A stretch of 64,000 bases of DNA. Source: UBA953 sp039797095. Lineage in GTDB: Bacteria > Verrucomicrobiota > Verrucomicrobiia > Opitutales > UBA953. Below the pieces are notes generated by a model, which saw nothing but the letters and a program-made list of their open reading frames with translations, was not told the DNA's origin and ran no database searches. Position 1 is the first letter of the stretch, and every line of letters begins with the position of its first letter. Where the stretch lies: the NCBI GenBank assembly GCA_039797095.1, contig JBDKIN010000202.1:1-64000 (forward strand), read 5' to 3'. A program made the translations under genes and the position numbers. Positions 61,002-64,000 of the stretch are shown here, piece by piece.

Positions 61002-62099
61002 TCAGCGGACGGCGCCGCCGGCGAGCAAGGCGCGGACCGCGGCTTCTTCAGGCACGTCGTCCGCGGTGCTGGCCGCGCCGACGCCTTCCTGCAGGACGAA
61101 GCGCAGCTTGCCGCCGCGGACTTTCTTGTCGCGACGCATCGCGGCGAGCATCGGATCGAGCTTGAGCGGCGCCCGCAGGGCGGTCGGCAGGGCGTGGGAT
61201 TTCAATACGGCCTCGACCTGTTCGGCCTGGGCGGCGGTGCAGTGCCTCAGCTCGGCGGAAAGGCGGGCGGCCATCACGAGGCCGATGGCGACCGCTTCGC
61301 CGTGCAGGTAGGCGCCGTAACCGGCGGTCGCTTCGATCGCGTGGCCGAAGGTGTGGCCGAGATTCAGGAGCGCGCGTCCGCCCTGGGCGCTGGTCTCCCG
61401 TTCGTCGCCGGCGACGACGGCGGCCTTGATCTCGACGCAGCGGCGGATGACGCGCGGCAGGAGCGGATGGTTCCAGGCGAGCGGTGAATTCTGTTCGAGC
61501 AGTCCGAAGAGGTCGGCGTCGGCGATGATGCCGTGCTTGATGACCTCGGCCATGCCGGCGGCGAACTCGCGCGGCGGCAGGGTAGCCAGCAGGTCGGTGT
61601 CGGCGAAGACCGCCGTGGGCTGGTGGAAGTTGCCGACGAGGTTCTTGCCGGCGGAAAGGTTGATGCCCGTCTTGCCGCCGACGGAGCTGTCGACCATCGC
61701 GAGCAGGGTGGTCGGGAGCTGGTAGAAATCGACGCCGCGCTGATACGAGGCGGCCGCGAAGCCGGCGAGGTCGCCCACGACGCCGCCGCCGAGCGCGAAG
61801 ACCGCGCCGTCGCGGGCCACGCCGTTGGCGGCGAGGAAATCCCAGACGCGGGCCAGTTCGGCGGCCGACTTGGCCGTCTCGCCGTCCGCGGCGGTGGCCA
61901 GCACGGGCATCAGGCGCGCGAGTTCGGCGGCGAAACCCGACTGCGCGGCGGCGACGCCGGGCGACGTGATCGCGACGCACTTCTGGCCGGCGGCCAGACG
62001 ACGTTCGGCGGCGGCCAAGGCTTCGCGGCGCATCCCGGCCCCGATGCGGACGGGGTAGGAGCGCGAGCCTAGTTCGACGGTGACGGTCTCGGCCGACAT
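61002..62099 (-). CDS. aroB: 3-Dehydroquinate synthase
   Basis: This is a 365-residue enzyme of the shikimate pathway that converts DAHP to 3-dehydroquinate using NAD and a divalent metal. The NAD loop is ALGGGVVGDLAGFAA, the QLPTTLLAMVDSSVGGKTGIN block follows, and the metal-binding residues lie in GMAEVIKHGII, NLGHTFGHAIE and YLHGEAVAIG. Length is normal. It is downstream of ftsY on the same strand, with a 42-base gap. Confidence 0.97.
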   Translation of the reverse strand: MSAETVTVELGSRSYPVRIGAGMRREALAAAERRLAAGQKCVAITSPGVAAAQSGFAAELARLMPVLATAADGETAKSAAELARVWDFLAANGVARDGAVFALGGGVVGDLAGFAAASYQRGVDFYQLPTTLLAMVDSSVGGKTGINLSAGKNLVGNFHQPTAVFADTDLLATLPPREFAAGMAEVIKHGIIADADLFGLLEQNSPLAWNHPLLPRVIRRCVEIKAAVVAGDERETSAQGGRALLNLGHTFGHAIEATAGYGAYLHGEAVAIGLVMAARLSAELRHCTAAQAEQVEAVLKSHALPTALRAPLKLDPMLAAMRRDKKVRGGKLRFVLQEGVGAASTADDVPEEAAVRALLAGGAVR

Positions 62100-62141
62100 G
62101 AGGTCACGCTGGGGCGAGGGGCCCCCGCTGGCAAGACAACC

Positions 62142-63044
62142 TCACTCGGCCAGGCCGACGACCGAGCGGGCGTAAGCGCGCGCGTCGAAGGGCTGGAGGT
62201 CGGCCGGCTGCTCGCCGACGCCGATGAAGCGGACCGGCACGCCGAGCTCGCGGACCACCGCGACGAGCGCGCCGCCGCGGGCGGTGCCGTCGAGCTTGGT
62301 CACGATCAGGCCGGTGAGGCCGACGGCTTCGTGGAAGATGCGGGCCTGTTCGATGGAGTTGGCGCCGAGCGAGCCGTCGAGGACGAGCCACTTCTCGTGC
62401 GGCGCGCCGGCGTGGGCCTTCGTCGTGACGCGGACGACCTTGCGCAGCTCTTCGAGGAGGTGCGCCTTGGTGTGCAGCCGGCCGGCGGTGTCGAGGATGA
62501 CGAGGTCCGCGCCGCGCGCGACGCCCGCCTTGACGGCATCGAAGGCCACCGCGGCAGGGTCCGCGCCGGCGGCGCCGCCGACGACTTCGACGCCGAGCCG
62601 GCCGGCCCAGGCGGAAAGCTGTTCTCCGGCCGCAGCCCGGAAGGTGTCACACGCGCCGAGCAGGCAGGTCTTGCCTTCCTCGCGCCAGCGCCAGGCGAGC
62701 TTCGCGGCGGTGGTCGTCTTGCCGGCCCCGTTGACGCCGAGGAGCATGATCACGTGCGGCTTCGTAAGGGCGGGCGCCGCGGCGGTCTCGCCGCCCAGCG
62801 CGCGCACGATGCTTTCGGCCGCGGCTTCGGCGGGCGAGGTCTTGCGGAGCGCGGCTTCGGTCTTCCAAGCGGCGCGGGCCGCTTCGACGACCTCGTCGGC
62901 GGTGGCGGGGCCGAAGTCGGCGGCGATCAGCCGCTCGCGCAGCTGCTCGGCGGACGCGGCGTCCATCGGTCGCGCCAAGAGATTGGCGACGGCCTCGGCC
63001 GTGCGGCTCAGGCCGGACTTCAGTCGCTCGAAGAAGCCCGCCAT
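62142..63044 (-). CDS. ftsY: Signal recognition particle receptor FtsY
   Basis: This is a 300-residue SRP GTPase consisting mainly of the NG domain. The P-loop is GVNGAGKT (103-110), followed by DTFRAAAGEQL, DTAGRLHTKAHL and TKLDGTARGG (G4). The long acidic A domain of E. coli FtsY is absent; the protein begins directly with the N domain (MAGFFERLKSGLSRTAEAV), which may act as the membrane-targeting helix. It starts 3 bases after the NusB fusion gene. Confidence 0.97.
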   Translation of the reverse strand: MAGFFERLKSGLSRTAEAVANLLARPMDAASAEQLRERLIAADFGPATADEVVEAARAAWKTEAALRKTSPAEAAAESIVRALGGETAAAPALTKPHVIMLLGVNGAGKTTTAAKLAWRWREEGKTCLLGACDTFRAAAGEQLSAWAGRLGVEVVGGAAGADPAAVAFDAVKAGVARGADLVILDTAGRLHTKAHLLEELRKVVRVTTKAHAGAPHEKWLVLDGSLGANSIEQARIFHEAVGLTGLIVTKLDGTARGGALVAVVRELGVPVRFIGVGEQPADLQPFDARAYARSVVGLAE

Positions 63045-63047
63045 GGT

Positions 63048-63830
63048 TCAGCCGCCCTCGGCCTTACGCGGGTCGCGCCCGAGTTCTTCCTTGTAGCTGT
63101 CGAGGATGCCGTTCACGAAGCGCTTGGACTCCTCGGTCGAGAACTCCTTGGCGATGTCGACGGCCTCGTTGATGCTCACGACCGGCGGGATGTCCGTGCG
63201 GCGCATGAGTTCGAAGATGGCGACGCGCAGGATGGCGAGGTCGACGCGGGCGATGCGGCCGAAGGCCCAGTTCTTGGCGTACTTGCCGATGATCTCGTCG
63301 ATGAGGGCGAGGTCGCGGATGACGCCCTGGATGAGTTCCTCGGCGAAGGCGTAGTATTCGCGCGGCTGCGGGCGCTCGGAGAAGAAGTCGAAGAGGGCCG
63401 TGACCATGTCGGCGTGGCGCTGGACTTCCCACGAGCAGAGGAACTGCATCGCGACGACGCGGCTGTCGTGGCGGCGGTTGCGCTTGGCGGGCGGCGCGGC
63501 GGGGTCCGGGACGACCGGCTCTTCCGGGGCGACGATGGCGATCTCGACGCCGGCGGGGACGTTATGGCGGCGGAACGCGTCGACGGTCTTCTGGTTGGAG
63601 CCGATGATCTCGATCAGGCGACGATGGCTGCGGATCTCCTCGCGGAGCGCCGTGCGCGGTTCCTCGACCTGGGAGGGCAGCGGGAAGGGGCCGGAGATGC
63701 GGGCGCCGGAGCCGACGACGCTGGCGATGATGTCGGCCGCGGTCTGGTCCGCCATGCGGTAGTCGACGCCTTTGATCCGGATGCGGATCTTGGCGCGCGC
63801 GGAGGCGGAAATGGGCGAGTCGTTGTCCAT
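63048..63830 (-). CDS. nusB: S10 (NusE)-NusB fusion antitermination protein
   Basis: This 260-residue protein has two domains in one frame. Residues 14-102 match ribosomal protein S10 (NusE): KIRIRIKGVDYRMADQTAADI, GPFPLP (47-52), RSHRRLIEI (67-75) and QKTVDAF (80-86). S10's long ribosome-binding loop is shortened: 14 residues lie between GPFPLP and RSHRRL, against about 24 in E. coli S10 by my alignment, and the conserved SPHV segment is missing. A Pro/Ala-rich linker (103-120) leads to NusB at about 121-254 (DSRVVAMQFLCSWEV, RIARVDLAILRVAIFELM, AVDIAKEF, FVNGILDSYKEEL). NusB normally binds a separate S10 to recognise boxA RNA in antitermination. The gene lies between ribH and ftsY. Confidence 0.93.
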   Translation of the reverse strand: MDNDSPISASARAKIRIRIKGVDYRMADQTAADIIASVVGSGARISGPFPLPSQVEEPRTALREEIRSHRRLIEIIGSNQKTVDAFRRHNVPAGVEIAIVAPEEPVVPDPAAPPAKRNRRHDSRVVAMQFLCSWEVQRHADMVTALFDFFSERPQPREYYAFAEELIQGVIRDLALIDEIIGKYAKNWAFGRIARVDLAILRVAIFELMRRTDIPPVVSINEAVDIAKEFSTEESKRFVNGILDSYKEELGRDPRKAEGG

Positions 63831-63833
63831 CGG

Positions 63834-64000
63834 TCAGTTCTGGGCGAAAGGTTCCTGGCCGCCGCGCTTGCGTTCCTCTTCCTCGACCTGGTCCAGACGG
63901 GCGCCGAGCGAGATGCGGTGGCGGGCCATCGTCAGGGCGGCGTGGGCGAACTCGGTGCCCCGGTCCAGCGAGCCCTGGCAGCGGGCGACGGCCTGCTCGC
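63834..64000 (-). CDS. ribH: 6,7-dimethyl-8-ribityllumazine synthase, C-terminal part
   Basis: This is the 3' end of a gene continuing past the right edge of the window; 54 codons remain before TGA at 63834-63836. The fragment EQAVARCQGSLDRGTEFAHAA followed by LTMA matches the C-terminal helix of RibH (EQA.eRag...G.EAA.aAleM). The usual ribH-nusB gene order supports this. A charged tail after that helix (LDQVEEEERKRGG) is longer than in typical RibH. Confidence 0.75.
   Translation of the reverse strand, partial: EQAVARCQGSLDRGTEFAHAALTMARHRISLGARLDQVEEEERKRGGQEPFAQN

Overview
The window is a contiguous, high-GC (about two-thirds G+C by eye), densely packed bacterial chromosome segment. Its content points to a Verrucomicrobium, probably of the Opitutae/Opitutales type. 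The arguments are: a five-gene type IV pilus-like locus of the kind known from Akkermansia (Amuc_1098 to Amuc_1102); a DUF1592/DUF1552 pair with PA14 and cytochrome c modules, typical of Planctomycetes and Verrucomicrobia; DUF1080, ThuA and SGNH sugar genes; and a Gld-type ABC operon with DUF4340. Almost no gene has a clear Shine-Dalgarno sequence; leaders are C/T-rich. No rRNA, transposon, prophage or CRISPR array was seen.

Layout. 1-5.7 kb: end of a RadC gene, DUF1592 and DUF1552 proteins, a 468-bp repeat-bearing gap and an SGNH lipoprotein. 5.7-9.1 kb: recA with a palindromic SOS-box-like site, a D,D-carboxypeptidase, SixA and a TonB-like protein. 9.1-17.7 kb: envelope and carbohydrate genes (glycosyltransferase, LpxL-like acyltransferase, GH16, DUF457, SGNH, D-tagatose 3-epimerase-like, DUF1080, ThuA, SDR). 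17.8-21.2 kb: pyruvate dehydrogenase E1 alpha, E1 beta and E2, divergent from an HPr gene across a spacer rich in TTGACC motifs. 21.6-26 kb: an exported unknown protein, peptide deformylase, a CII-like regulator and the NfeD/FloA pair. 26-28.4 kb: a zinc/manganese ABC importer. 28.6-36 kb: the Amuc_1102-1098-like locus. 36-41 kb: a stand-alone 5'-nuclease, two tandem paralogues of an unknown family, a CvpA-like protein and a NahK-like kinase. 41-46.2 kb: two tRNAs flanking folE2, three tandem GYF_2 membrane proteins, DUF2752 and an anchored nuclease. 46.2-57.8 kb: a long minus-strand block with prmB, accC, accB, an AsmA-like protein coupled to DUF4340, the Gld-type ABC transporter and a YfgM-like protein. 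57.9-64 kb: a phosphohexomutase, a small lipoprotein, an N-formylglutamate amidohydrolase-like exported protein, then the minus-strand group ribH(partial)-nusB-ftsY-aroB.

The most notable item is at 63048-63830. The nusB gene encodes an N-terminal ribosomal protein S10 (NusE)-like domain, with its ribosome-binding loop shortened, fused in frame to NusB. In other bacteria S10 and NusB are separate proteins that pair to bind boxA RNA in antitermination. Here both partners appear to lie on one chain, with an S10 copy that looks specialised away from the ribosome. Second in interest is the conserved Amuc_1100-type surface locus outside Akkermansia, which includes a PilM protein carrying a PilN-like tail.
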